56,316 nucleotides of DNA from Myxococcota bacterium. GTDB lineage: Bacteria > Myxococcota_A > Bradymonadia > UBA7976 > UBA1532. This document shows, one piece after another, positions 19,530 to 33,653 of this stretch (position 1 is the first letter of the stretch; every line of letters begins with the position of its first letter). The position numbers and the translations under genes are program-made. The notes beneath the pieces were generated by a model. The model had not been told where the DNA came from. It made no database searches and saw only the letters and a program-made list of their open reading frames with translations. The stretch is from assembly GCA_023150895.1 (NCBI GenBank), contig JAKLJY010000049.1, forward strand, positions 1 through 56,316, given 5' to 3'.

Positions 19530-20411
19530 ATGAAGCGTACACTCGGAGCCGCCGCCCTCGCCCTCGCCTCGCTCGCGGGCGCGGGGCCCGCGTCGGCGGA
19601 GATCGTCGCGCGGGCGGTGAAGGCCGATCTGACGAAGCCCGATCCGAAGGCCGCCTACTGGCAGAAGGCCCCGGTGGAGAAGGTCTCGCTGCTCGCACAG
19701 CCGATGGCCATTCCAAGGCCGGCGACGACCCTGACCAGCGAAGTGTCGGTGCAGGCGGTCCACGACGATCAATGGCTCGCCGTGCGCCTGACCTGGAAGG
19801 ACGCCGACCTCTCCGAAGCCGGCCGCCTCGGCGAGTTCTCGGACGCCGCCGCCATTCAGTTTCCGGTGAAGTCCAACGAGGCGCCGCCACCCGTGTTCAT
19901 GGGCGCCAAGGACAATCCGGTGCACATCTATCACTGGCGGGCGCAGTACCAGCGCGACAAGCTGCGCGGCAAGCCCACCATGAAGGACCTGTATCCGAAC
20001 CTCTCCATCGACATCTACCCGCTCGAGTTCAAAGACCCCGGTAGCCTCGGCGAGACACCGACGGCCGCGCGCGAACAGTTCTCGCCGGGTGTCGCCGAGG
20101 GCAACCCGCAGAGCTACGCGAAGACGGGCGTCGACGAGATCGTCGCCGAGGGCTTCAGCACCAGCTCGGTTCAGGAGGGGCACGGCAGCGCGGCCGAGGG
20201 GGCCTGGGCCAACGGCGAGTGGAGTGTCGTCATCACGCGCCGTCTCGCCAACGAGGGCGGTTCGACGCTGAAGGTCGGCGCCGGGTCGTTCATGGGCTTC
20301 GCCGTCTGGCAGGGCGGCGCCGCCGAGGTCGGCTCGCGCAAGTCCGTGACCATGATCTGGACACCGTTGCGGGTCGATGGCACGCAGCTCGCGCTCGGGG
20401 TGGCCCCGTGA
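19530..20411 (+). CDS. nxrC: NXR-type gamma subunit, periplasmic haem b protein
   Basis: 293 residues with a Sec signal (LGAAALALASLAGAGPASA, cleavage near 23). Belongs to the ethylbenzene-dehydrogenase/DMS-dehydrogenase gamma haem-binding family: SEVSVQAVHDDQWLAVRLTW early, DAAAIQFPV, then FMGAKDNPVHIYHWRA. By family precedent of Met/Lys haem ligation, Met124 and Lys198 (SYAKTGVDEIVAEGF) are the candidate axial ligands. It would take electrons from the beta subunit and pass them to a cytochrome c. The start has AGGGGGAGA upstream, 17 bases after nxrB. No transmembrane helix, so the whole complex is soluble or peripherally bound. The stop is shared with the chaperone start (GTGA). Confidence 0.85.
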   Translation: MKRTLGAAALALASLAGAGPASAEIVARAVKADLTKPDPKAAYWQKAPVEKVSLLAQPMAIPRPATTLTSEVSVQAVHDDQWLAVRLTWKDADLSEAGRLGEFSDAAAIQFPVKSNEAPPPVFMGAKDNPVHIYHWRAQYQRDKLRGKPTMKDLYPNLSIDIYPLEFKDPGSLGETPTAAREQFSPGVAEGNPQSYAKTGVDEIVAEGFSTSSVQEGHGSAAEGAWANGEWSVVITRRLANEGGSTLKVGAGSFMGFAVWQGGAAEVGSRKSVTMIWTPLRVDGTQLALGVAP

Positions 20412-21208
20412 CGGCGCCCGAGGCCATCGGGCCGGCGCCCGCGGACCTGACGACCGACGCATTGGCGTTCGCGCTCGGCGCGGCCATGCTCGGGTACCCC
20501 GACGCCGAGTTCGGCGCCCGCATGTCGAGCCTCGCCGCCGAGCCGCGACTCGCGGCCCGCCTCGAAGAGACGGGAGACGAAGTCCGCCTGCGCCCGATGC
20601 TCTCGCTGGCCATGGCGCCCCTCCGCTGGGACGACCTGCGCTCCGAATACATCGAACGCTTCGAGCGCGCCTCGTTCAGCCCGCTCTCCGAAGGCGAGTA
20701 CGGCCGCGCCCGGACGACCGGCAAGGCCCCCATCCTGGCCGATCTGAGCGGCTTCTATCAGGCGTTCGGCTTCGAGCTCGTTCTGGCCCACGGCAACGAG
20801 CTCGGGGACCACCTCGGCGTCGAACTGGAGTTCTATGCCGTGCTGCTGATGAAGCAGGCGGCCCTCGCCGAACTCGGCAACCCCGAGGGTGTCGAAGTCG
20901 TCGAGGCCGCCCGCCGCGCGTTCCTCCGGGATCACCTGGGCGGGTTCGTTCGCGGGCTCGCCCGCCGGCCCGAAGTCGCGGGACCCGGGGCGTACCCTGC
21001 CGCCGTCGCGTTCATCGCCCGGCTCGTCGAACTGGAGTGTGCCCGCCTCGGGGTCGATCCGGCCGCGGCGGAAGCCGGTGGCTCGGCCGAGCCCGGGCAC
21101 GACGAGGAGATGAAGTGTGGCGAGTGTGCGCTGACGACGCTGCTCCCCGGCGGCACCGGCGCGCCGAAACCGACCCCGGATGCCGTAGCCGCCCGAACGC
21201 TGAACTGA
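20408..21208 (+). CDS. TorD/NarJ-family molybdoenzyme assembly chaperone
   Basis: 266 residues, GTG start overlapping the gamma-subunit stop. Mostly helical with the family core ERFERASFSPLSEGEY, ILADLSGFYQAFGFELVLAHGNELGDHLGVELEF (the H/D-rich helix pair typical of TorD/DmsD/NarJ) and a short tail with CGECAL. These cytoplasmic chaperones bind the Tat signal of the alpha subunit and hold it until the Mo cofactor is inserted. Placement directly after the three structural genes supports this role, as in DMS dehydrogenase and selenate reductase operons. The distinctive Cys-x-x-Cys tail is unexplained. Confidence 0.85.
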   Translation: MTAPEAIGPAPADLTTDALAFALGAAMLGYPDAEFGARMSSLAAEPRLAARLEETGDEVRLRPMLSLAMAPLRWDDLRSEYIERFERASFSPLSEGEYGRARTTGKAPILADLSGFYQAFGFELVLAHGNELGDHLGVELEFYAVLLMKQAALAELGNPEGVEVVEAARRAFLRDHLGGFVRGLARRPEVAGPGAYPAAVAFIARLVELECARLGVDPAAAEAGGSAEPGHDEEMKCGECALTTLLPGGTGAPKPTPDAVAARTLN

Positions 21209-21211
21209 CCC

Positions 21212-22222
21212 GTGAACACCGACGCGCACGCCCACTCCTCGGCTCCGGGTCTGTTCGACCCCTTCGGTCGGCGCTTCGAGTATCTGCGCCTGAGCGTCAC
21301 GGATGCGTGCAACTTCAAGTGCGTGTATTGCCTGCCCGGCGGGTTTCGCCCGGTGCCCGGGGCGGCGGCCCCGCTCGATGCGTCGGAGATCGAGCATCTG
21401 TTGACCGGGTTCGCCGCGCTCGGTGTGTTCAAGGTCCGGTTGACCGGCGGTGAGCCGACCGTTCGCAAAGACATCGTGGACCTCGTCGCTCGGGCCGCCG
21501 CGGTCCCCGGCATCCGCCGCGTCGCCTTGTCCACCAACGGCTACCGGCTCGACACCCTCGCCGGCCCGCTCGCCGACGCCGGACTTTCGCAGCTCAACGT
21601 CAGTGTCGACCATCTCGACCCGGTCGGGTTCGCCGAAGTCACCGGCAAGGCCTTGTTGCATCGCGTCATCGGGGGCATCGACACGGCACTCGCCCGCGGG
21701 CTGACGGTCAAGGTCAACGTCGTTCGGCTGGGCGGGCTCAACGACGACGCCGTCGACGCCTTCTTCGACTGGGTGCGCGACACGCCCGTCGCGGTCCGGT
21801 TCATCGAACTCATGGAGACGGCGGACAGCCGGGCCTTCTTCGCCCGGCACCACCGCCCCATGGATGCGCTTCGTCGACGGCTCGCGGCCGATGGGTGGGT
21901 GACCCGGCCGCGAGCCGCCGGCGATGGTCCGGCCGAGGAGTTCACCCACCCGAACGCCGCGGGCCGCATCGGGCTCATCGCCCCCTATGCCCCCGGCTTC
22001 TGCGAGGGCTGCAACCGCCTGCGCGTGACCGCCCGCGGCGCCCTCCGACTCTGTCTTTTCGGGCGCGGCGAGCACGACCTGCGGCCGCTGCTCGACGGGA
22101 CGCATGCCCCCGAGGTTCTCGCCCGCGAGGTACTGCGGGCCGTCTCCCTGAAGCCCGCCGGCCATCGGCTCCAGGCCGCCGACGCCGGCGACACCGTCCA
22201 CCTCGCCGCCGTCGGCGGCTGA
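21212..22222 (+). CDS. moaA: GTP 3',8-cyclase MoaA
   Basis: 336 residues, GTG start 3 bases after the chaperone gene. MoaA is a radical SAM enzyme of the first step of molybdenum cofactor synthesis, acting on GTP with MoaC. Seen: N-terminal cluster CNFKCVYC (Cys33, 37, 40), LTGGEPTVRKDI (78-89), ALSTNGYRLDTLA, and C-terminal cluster CEGCNRLRV with Cys264, Cys267 and Cys281, the standard C-x2-C-x13-C. It ends in AAVGG, matching the family's C-terminal Gly-Gly. Its place inside the enzyme's operon suggests cofactor supply rises with the enzyme. MoaC and the rest of the pathway are not in the window except MoeA and a MoaD-like gene. Confidence 0.95.
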   Translation: MNTDAHAHSSAPGLFDPFGRRFEYLRLSVTDACNFKCVYCLPGGFRPVPGAAAPLDASEIEHLLTGFAALGVFKVRLTGGEPTVRKDIVDLVARAAAVPGIRRVALSTNGYRLDTLAGPLADAGLSQLNVSVDHLDPVGFAEVTGKALLHRVIGGIDTALARGLTVKVNVVRLGGLNDDAVDAFFDWVRDTPVAVRFIELMETADSRAFFARHHRPMDALRRRLAADGWVTRPRAAGDGPAEEFTHPNAAGRIGLIAPYAPGFCEGCNRLRVTARGALRLCLFGRGEHDLRPLLDGTHAPEVLAREVLRAVSLKPAGHRLQAADAGDTVHLAAVGG

Positions 22223-22255
22223 ATCCATCGAGTCATCGAAGAAAGAGCCACCATC

Positions 22256-22645
22256 ATGAAGTCGTCTCTCGTCCTCGCAGCGCTCTCCCTCGTTTTCGTG
22301 TCCGCCGCGCACGCCGCCGGCCCGGAGGTCACTCCCGCGCTTCTCGAGCAGGGCAAAGGGGTCTTCACCGTCAACTGCGTGCCCTGTCACGGCGAGAAGG
22401 GCGACGGCACCGGCGTCGCGGCCGCGGCGCTCAATCCCAAGCCCCGGAACTTCACCACCGAGCCGTTCAAGAACGGCAACACGCCCCAGGCCATCTTCGA
22501 CACGACGACGAAGGGCCTGCCCAATACGGTCATGGCGCCGTTCGGTCACCTGCCGGAGGCCGACCGCTGGGCCGTCGCGCATTACATCGCCAAGACGTTC
22601 CTGAAGCCCGCGAAGCCCGCTAAGCCCGCGAAGAAGGGCAAGTGA
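22256..22645 (+). CDS. Periplasmic class I cytochrome c
   Basis: 129 residues. A signal peptide (LVLAALSLVFVSAAHA, about 20) leads to a single haem site CVPCH (Cys41, Cys44, His45) and a candidate axial Met93 (VMAPFGHL). The tail is a Lys/Pro/Ala repeat (KPAKPAKPAKKGK), which would give a positive end. It is the last gene of the NXR-like operon, 33 bases after moaA, so it is the natural candidate to carry electrons between the complex and the respiratory chain. It ends 12 bases from the convergent kinase gene. Confidence 0.92.
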   Translation: MKSSLVLAALSLVFVSAAHAAGPEVTPALLEQGKGVFTVNCVPCHGEKGDGTGVAAAALNPKPRNFTTEPFKNGNTPQAIFDTTTKGLPNTVMAPFGHLPEADRWAVAHYIAKTFLKPAKPAKPAKKGK

Positions 22646-22657
22646 ATCTCGGCGCGC

Positions 22658-24841
22658 TCAGTACTCGAACCCGCTCCCGCCGATGAACTCGCGCAGAAGA
22701 GACGTCGGCGGGACGTGATCCGGGTAGATCGTGACGAAGCGGTCGAGCAGGTTGCGCAGACGCTGTGCCGTTGGCTGCGAGGCGTGGCCGGCCGGCACCT
22801 CGAGCAGGTACCGCTCGGCGTACACCTTGATGACCGAGGGCTCGTAGAGCAGGGCCGAGTCGAACACGGCGTCGGCGTGGTGCTGGTACGGGTAGATGTG
22901 CAACAGCTCGCCCCGGCGCACCGAAGGCCAACGCTGAATGTTCTCCGCGGCCGACAGATTGCGGCCGTGCCGGTCACGCACGATGCGCCGCAACAGCCGG
23001 AGATCCGTCGGATCGATGGGTGTGAGGCGGTCGAGGGGCAGCGTGGAGGCCGGGTGCAGAAAGATGCGGAACACCCGCTCGGGACCGACCGCCTGCCCGA
23101 GGAGCGCCGGGTTCAGGCCGTGGATGCCCTCGAGCATGAGGAGCGTCTCCGCGTCGAGGCTCAGCTCCGGACCGGCACAGGCGAGGCTGCGCCCGCCCTT
23201 GAAATCGAAGCGCGGCGTGCATACGCGCTCGCCGGCGAGCAGCGCGCTCAGATCGCGCTGCAACTGCGGCAGATCGATGGCCTCGAGGGCCTCGAAGTCG
23301 AACTGCCCGTGCTCGTCGCGGGGCGTCGCGTCCCGGTCGACGTAGTAATCGTCGAGGGAGAGCGCGACCGGGCGCAGGCCGTTGATCTCGAGCTGCGTGG
23401 TCAGACGCTTGATGAGTGTCGTCTTGCCCGACGAAGAAGGCCCGGCGATGCAGATGATACGCACCGCATCCCGCCGCGCGGCGACCCGGTCGGCGAGCGC
23501 TCCGAGCCGCTTTTCGTGGAAACCCTCGGCGACGCGGATGAGCTCGGCGACGCGGCCGGAGACGCAGGCCTCGTTGTAGCGGCCGACGTCCTCGATGCGC
23601 AGCGCCTTGCGCCAGGCCCGGCCGGCCTCGACCATTTCGCCGCCGTAGCGGGGGGTCGTCGACTCGCGCTCCCGCAGGGCTTCGGGTTGGGCGCGTTCGG
23701 TCGCCGGCCGCGGGACGTGCCGCGCGACCTCCGGACTGAACTCGATGATGAGGCCGACGGGATCGGGGTGCACGCGGGTGCCGGTCAGATAGCCGGTGTC
23801 CGGCACGACCGGACCCGTACGAATGGCGTAGGTGTCGCCGAAGGAGACCAGGGAGACCGCGGTGTCGCGCCAGACGGAGAGCATGGCGGCGGCGTCCGGC
23901 CAGCCCCGGGCGGCGAGCTCCTCGCGGGCTTCTTCCACCGTCCAGAGCTCTTCGTGCAGGGGTTCGCGCTCGGCGACGAGATGGTCGAACCGCGCGATGA
24001 TGCGGTCCTTGACCTCGGCGACGGCCGCGGCGTCGAGCTCCGGGGGCAAGGCCAACGCGACGCGCTGCAGCGTCTCGAGGGGCGCAAGCAGCCGCGCGCG
24101 AGTGCCCGGCAGGGTGTGGGCGACGGCGTCGAGGAGCACGAGCCCGGCGCTGCGGCGGTAGATTTCGCGGCCCTCGGCGTCGGCGAGGGTCAGCGGGGCG
24201 ACCGCCACCTGGGTGACGACCGGGGTCTCGAGGGAGACCGGGCGCGAGTCGACGAGGCCGGCGACGACGTGGCTCTCGCCCACCCACCCGGGCAGCAGGT
24301 GGCGCACCGTCGTGCCCGTCGGCACCGGCTGCAGGGCCCCATCGAGGGCGACCGCGACCTCGGCGCGCCGGGGCAGCAGGCGCTGCCCGAGCAGGCGACC
24401 GACGCTGTCGGTCATGCGCGTGAGCTGTTGACCGAGCGTGTCGAGCATGCCCTCCATGACGTGCAGCGCCAGCTTCGGCTCCTCGCGGCGCAGGTTGTCC
24501 CAGGCGGCCCGGGTGAGCCGCGCGAGGCGCAGACCCGCGACCGCGATGACCGAAGCCATGCGGCGTCGGGCGCCGACGAACCCGAGCTCGCCGAAGTGGT
24601 CGCCCGGGCGCGCGGCGCCGATGTCGAGCGTGCCCCGCTGGATGCGGGCCTGGCCTTCGAGGACGAAGTACATGTGGTCCGCATCGTCACCCTCCCGGAC
24701 GACGACCGTGCCCGGCGCGACGCTCAGGTGGTCGAGATGGGCGAGCAGGCGGTGGCGCTCGTCCGCCGACAGGTGATTCAGGAGCGGGCTGCGCTGCAGG
24801 GCGGGGAGGTCGATTTCAGGGACCGGCGGGGGAGGGGTCAT
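22658..24841 (-). CDS. cNMP-binding/TGS/uridine-kinase-like fusion protein
   Basis: 727 residues from ATG at 24841. Residues about 10-125 form a cyclic-nucleotide-binding domain (VVVREGDDADHMYFVLEGQA, PGDHFGELGFVGARRRMASV). A TGS-like piece follows (ALDGALQPVPTGTTVRHLLPG, about 165-185) and then a region related to threonyl-tRNA-synthetase editing parts. The C-terminal kinase (about 460-700) has Walker A GPSSSGKTT (467-475), SLDDYYVDRD and the HGQFDFEALEAIDLP lid typical of uridine kinase/phosphoribulokinase relatives. The TGS-plus-uridine-kinase arrangement is known; the extra cNMP domain at the front is the unusual part. It may phosphorylate a nucleoside under cNMP control. Convergent with the cytochrome gene, divergent from the giant lipoprotein. 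Confidence 0.85.
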   Translation of the reverse strand: MTPPPPVPEIDLPALQRSPLLNHLSADERHRLLAHLDHLSVAPGTVVVREGDDADHMYFVLEGQARIQRGTLDIGAARPGDHFGELGFVGARRRMASVIAVAGLRLARLTRAAWDNLRREEPKLALHVMEGMLDTLGQQLTRMTDSVGRLLGQRLLPRRAEVAVALDGALQPVPTGTTVRHLLPGWVGESHVVAGLVDSRPVSLETPVVTQVAVAPLTLADAEGREIYRRSAGLVLLDAVAHTLPGTRARLLAPLETLQRVALALPPELDAAAVAEVKDRIIARFDHLVAEREPLHEELWTVEEAREELAARGWPDAAAMLSVWRDTAVSLVSFGDTYAIRTGPVVPDTGYLTGTRVHPDPVGLIIEFSPEVARHVPRPATERAQPEALRERESTTPRYGGEMVEAGRAWRKALRIEDVGRYNEACVSGRVAELIRVAEGFHEKRLGALADRVAARRDAVRIICIAGPSSSGKTTLIKRLTTQLEINGLRPVALSLDDYYVDRDATPRDEHGQFDFEALEAIDLPQLQRDLSALLAGERVCTPRFDFKGGRSLACAGPELSLDAETLLMLEGIHGLNPALLGQAVGPERVFRIFLHPASTLPLDRLTPIDPTDLRLLRRIVRDRHGRNLSAAENIQRWPSVRRGELLHIYPYQHHADAVFDSALLYEPSVIKVYAERYLLEVPAGHASQPTAQRLRNLLDRFVTIYPDHVPPTSLLREFIGGSGFEY

Positions 24842-25071
24842 GGCTGGCGGGTCTCGCGGTACATGGCGCGAGCGTGCACCCGCGCGCCGTCGGACGCAAC
24901 GTCGAGCCGGCGCCGCGCGCACGCGATGCCGCCGGACGCACCGCGTTTTGCCCCGGACGGTCGTTCGCTGTACCGTGCGGCGGTTTGGCCGCCGGAGCCC
25001 CCGGGCTTCCGAGGCCGCGATGTCCGATGCCTTCGTTTTTCCCGTTCCAGTCCTCCGAGGGGGAGTTCTTC

Positions 25072-31600
<6,529 letters not shown>

Positions 31601-31602
<2 letters not shown>

Positions 31603-31632
31603 GCCGGGGCGAGAGCCGGGGCGAGAGCCGGG
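31601..31632. repeat. 12-base tandem repeat at a convergent gene end
   Basis: GAGCCGGGGCGA twice (31601-31612, 31613-31624) and a partial third (31625-31632), starting within the stop codon of the giant lipoprotein gene. It fills most of the gap to the convergent gene. Function unknown; a termination or slippage product. Confidence 0.7.
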
Positions 31633-31653
31633 TCCAGTTGCGCCCGCCGGGCC

Positions 31654-33135
31654 TCAGGCCGCTGCGCGCACCAGGAAGCGCTCGAGCCCCAGGCGGACCT
31701 GTGTGACGCCGTAACCGTCGGCGAGCACGGCGAGACACACGGGCGACTTCACGCCGAAGATGGCGTCCGAGACCTTGTGGCTGTTGAAGGCGCGCAGCAC
31801 GATCACGAGGTCGATGGTGCCGCTCTTCATGCGCTCGCGCAGGCTATCCACCTTGCGCGTCGTATTGCCTTCCATCCACTCGACCTCGCGGAACCCGAAC
31901 GCCGTCTGCAGGCGGGCCGCGCGCTCGGGGCGCGGATCACCGCCGACGATGACGACCACGCGATCCCGTGTCTCCGGGAAGAGCGGCCAGTCGACCGGGA
32001 GTGCGTTGCGGGCCGCCTCGCCGCCCTCCTCGGCCTCGCTCTCGGCCTCGACCAGCTCGCGGATGGCCTTGCGCAACGGGGCGAGGGTCGAGCCGTCCAA
32101 CGCGTCGACGTGGGGCCGGGCGAGGTTCACGAGGCGCTTGTCCGTGGCGGGCACGCCCATCTTCAGGATGGCCTTGAGCTCGGCGGAGAGCGCGGTCGCT
32201 TCGAGCCCGGCGCGGACCCGCTCCGTCAGGACGCGGATCGCGTCGTCGGGGTTGAGGACCGCGGCCGCCGGCGCCTGCGTCGGGCCTGCGTCGGCCAGCA
32301 CCCGCAGCAATTGGGTCCGCCATTCGGCGGCGTCCGCCACCCAGTCGCCGTGCTGCGGCTGATGCCCGAGCCCCAGGCCGTAGATGAACCCGGGCTGGGT
32401 GTCCTTGGAGTGCGCCGAGAGCCGGCGGATGCCGGTGGCCAGGGGCGTCTCCGCCGACTCCAGGCCGAGGCGCTCCGCGAGCGTCTGCAAGTGACGCAGG
32501 CGGGCCGTCATCCACCCGGTGAGCACGAAGTTCGCGCGCGGCGCGAGCTCGGCCCAGACCGGCAGCGAGGCGTGCAGGTAGGCGCAGATGCGGGTGACCT
32601 CTCCGCTCAGGACCGACGCCGTCGGATCGGCCGCCAGGGGTTCGCCGAGGGTGGTCAGGGCTTCCTGCAGGGCACCGACGGCGTCCTCGAGGCGAGGCTC
32701 CGGGGGGCCGACCGGGATGGGCGGCGTCCGCGCGATGGCTCGTCCGGAGGTCATTTCGTGGCTGAGGTTCTGGAGCACTGTGGCCGTGATCGCCACCGGC
32801 GCCGCGACCGCCACCGTAGGGGGCGCGGCAGGCTCGGGCGCGGCCGTGGGGGGCGCGGCGGCAGGCTCGACCGGGGTCGGCGCGGGCGGCGCGAGCGGCG
32901 CGGGGGGCGGACCCGACAGCGCGGCCTCGAACGCGGTGCGAAACCGCGGATCGCCGGCCTGACGCAGCAACGACGCGCCGAGGGCCTGCAAGGCGGTGCG
33001 CAGGCCCTCCTCCGCCTCGGTCCTGGCCTCACGGCCCGCCGGCGAGAGATCGAGCGTGTTCAAGACCTGCCGGTTCACGGCGCGCCAATGATCTTCGGCC
33101 GCACGAGCGGCCTGGAGGAGTTCAAGTATGTTCAT
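31654..33135 (-). CDS. Unknown protein with C-terminal Rossmann-like domain
   Basis: 493 residues, ATG at 33135 after GGAGACGAGACGAC; the frame extends upstream but without support. It has a helical N-terminus, then a long Pro/Ala linker (about 85-135), a helical middle (LAERLGLESAETPLATGIRRLSAHSKDTQ) and a C-terminal alpha/beta domain of about 105 residues with DRVVVIVGGDPRPERAARLQ, VDSLRERMKSGTIDLVIVL and FLVRAA at the end. The last domain resembles DUF2325-type or toprim-like folds, without certainty. No signal peptide, so cytoplasmic. No catalytic motif seen. Confidence 0.75.
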   Translation of the reverse strand: MNILELLQAARAAEDHWRAVNRQVLNTLDLSPAGREARTEAEEGLRTALQALGASLLRQAGDPRFRTAFEAALSGPPPAPLAPPAPTPVEPAAAPPTAAPEPAAPPTVAVAAPVAITATVLQNLSHEMTSGRAIARTPPIPVGPPEPRLEDAVGALQEALTTLGEPLAADPTASVLSGEVTRICAYLHASLPVWAELAPRANFVLTGWMTARLRHLQTLAERLGLESAETPLATGIRRLSAHSKDTQPGFIYGLGLGHQPQHGDWVADAAEWRTQLLRVLADAGPTQAPAAAVLNPDDAIRVLTERVRAGLEATALSAELKAILKMGVPATDKRLVNLARPHVDALDGSTLAPLRKAIRELVEAESEAEEGGEAARNALPVDWPLFPETRDRVVVIVGGDPRPERAARLQTAFGFREVEWMEGNTTRKVDSLRERMKSGTIDLVIVLRAFNSHKVSDAIFGVKSPVCLAVLADGYGVTQVRLGLERFLVRAAA

Positions 33136-33299
33136 GTCGTCTCGTCTCCATGGGCTACCAATCGGAGATTGGCGCCCGCACCGTGAGTGACCTTCCGGTG
33201 CGCGCCGCTTTCGAAGATACATCGACATCGCATCAATGGATCGGAAAACGGGCATCTGGCCCGCCGGCATTCCCGGGCGCGCCGGACGCGGGCCCCTGG

Positions 33300-33506
33300 T
33301 CAGTGCTGCGGCTGGCAGATGAAGCGGGGATCACCGGGGTTGGCGGGCTCGCAGACGCCGAGGACGCCCGGCTGCCCCGGGAGGCTGCATTGACCGCCCA
33401 CCCGCGTGCACGGCGTCGCGGCCGCCGGGGGCGCAGCCGTCGGGCTCGGGCACCCGGTGCCGACCAGGAGCAAGACGACGACGGTGGGGGCGATGCGCGC
33501 AGTCAT
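33300..33506 (-). CDS. Small Cys-containing lipoprotein
   Basis: 68 residues from ATG at 33506. LLLVGTGC is a loose lipobox; a Pro/Ala/Thr stretch follows, then about 40 residues with five Cys (TPCTRVGGQCSLPG, VLGVCEP, FICQPQH) likely disulfide-paired. A longer start at 33566 is possible but puts 20 residues before the signal. It has no recognised family. Such small Cys-rich lipoproteins are common in this phylum. It is the only gene between the unknown protein and glnA. Confidence 0.6.
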   Translation of the reverse strand: MTARIAPTVVVLLLVGTGCPSPTAAPPAAATPCTRVGGQCSLPGQPGVLGVCEPANPGDPRFICQPQH

Positions 33507-33572
33507 GGGGAGCAGATGCCCAGGTTGCGGTGCGTGATTCCAGATTTTGCTCAGTGATAATTTCATACGTGG

Positions 33573-33600
33573 TTGACATAAAAACCGGGGCGGGTAGCCT
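33573..33600 (+). promoter_or_regulatory. Candidate sigma-70 promoter for glnA
   Basis: TTGACA at 33573-33578 and TAGCCT at 33595-33600, 16 bases apart, lie in an unusually AT-rich patch about 55 bases before the glutamine synthetase start. The -10 is weak; no NtrC or sigma-54 (GG-N10-GC) site was seen. Confidence 0.45.
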
Positions 33601-33653
33601 TCGGTCGCCGTTCGTCAGTAAATCGACAGCCCTTCGAACACCAGGAGAGTCCC

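Noticed and set aside
33300-33566. Longer start for the small Cys-rich lipoprotein
   Set aside because: It would put 20 polar residues before the signal sequence; ATG at 33506 starts the export signal directly.
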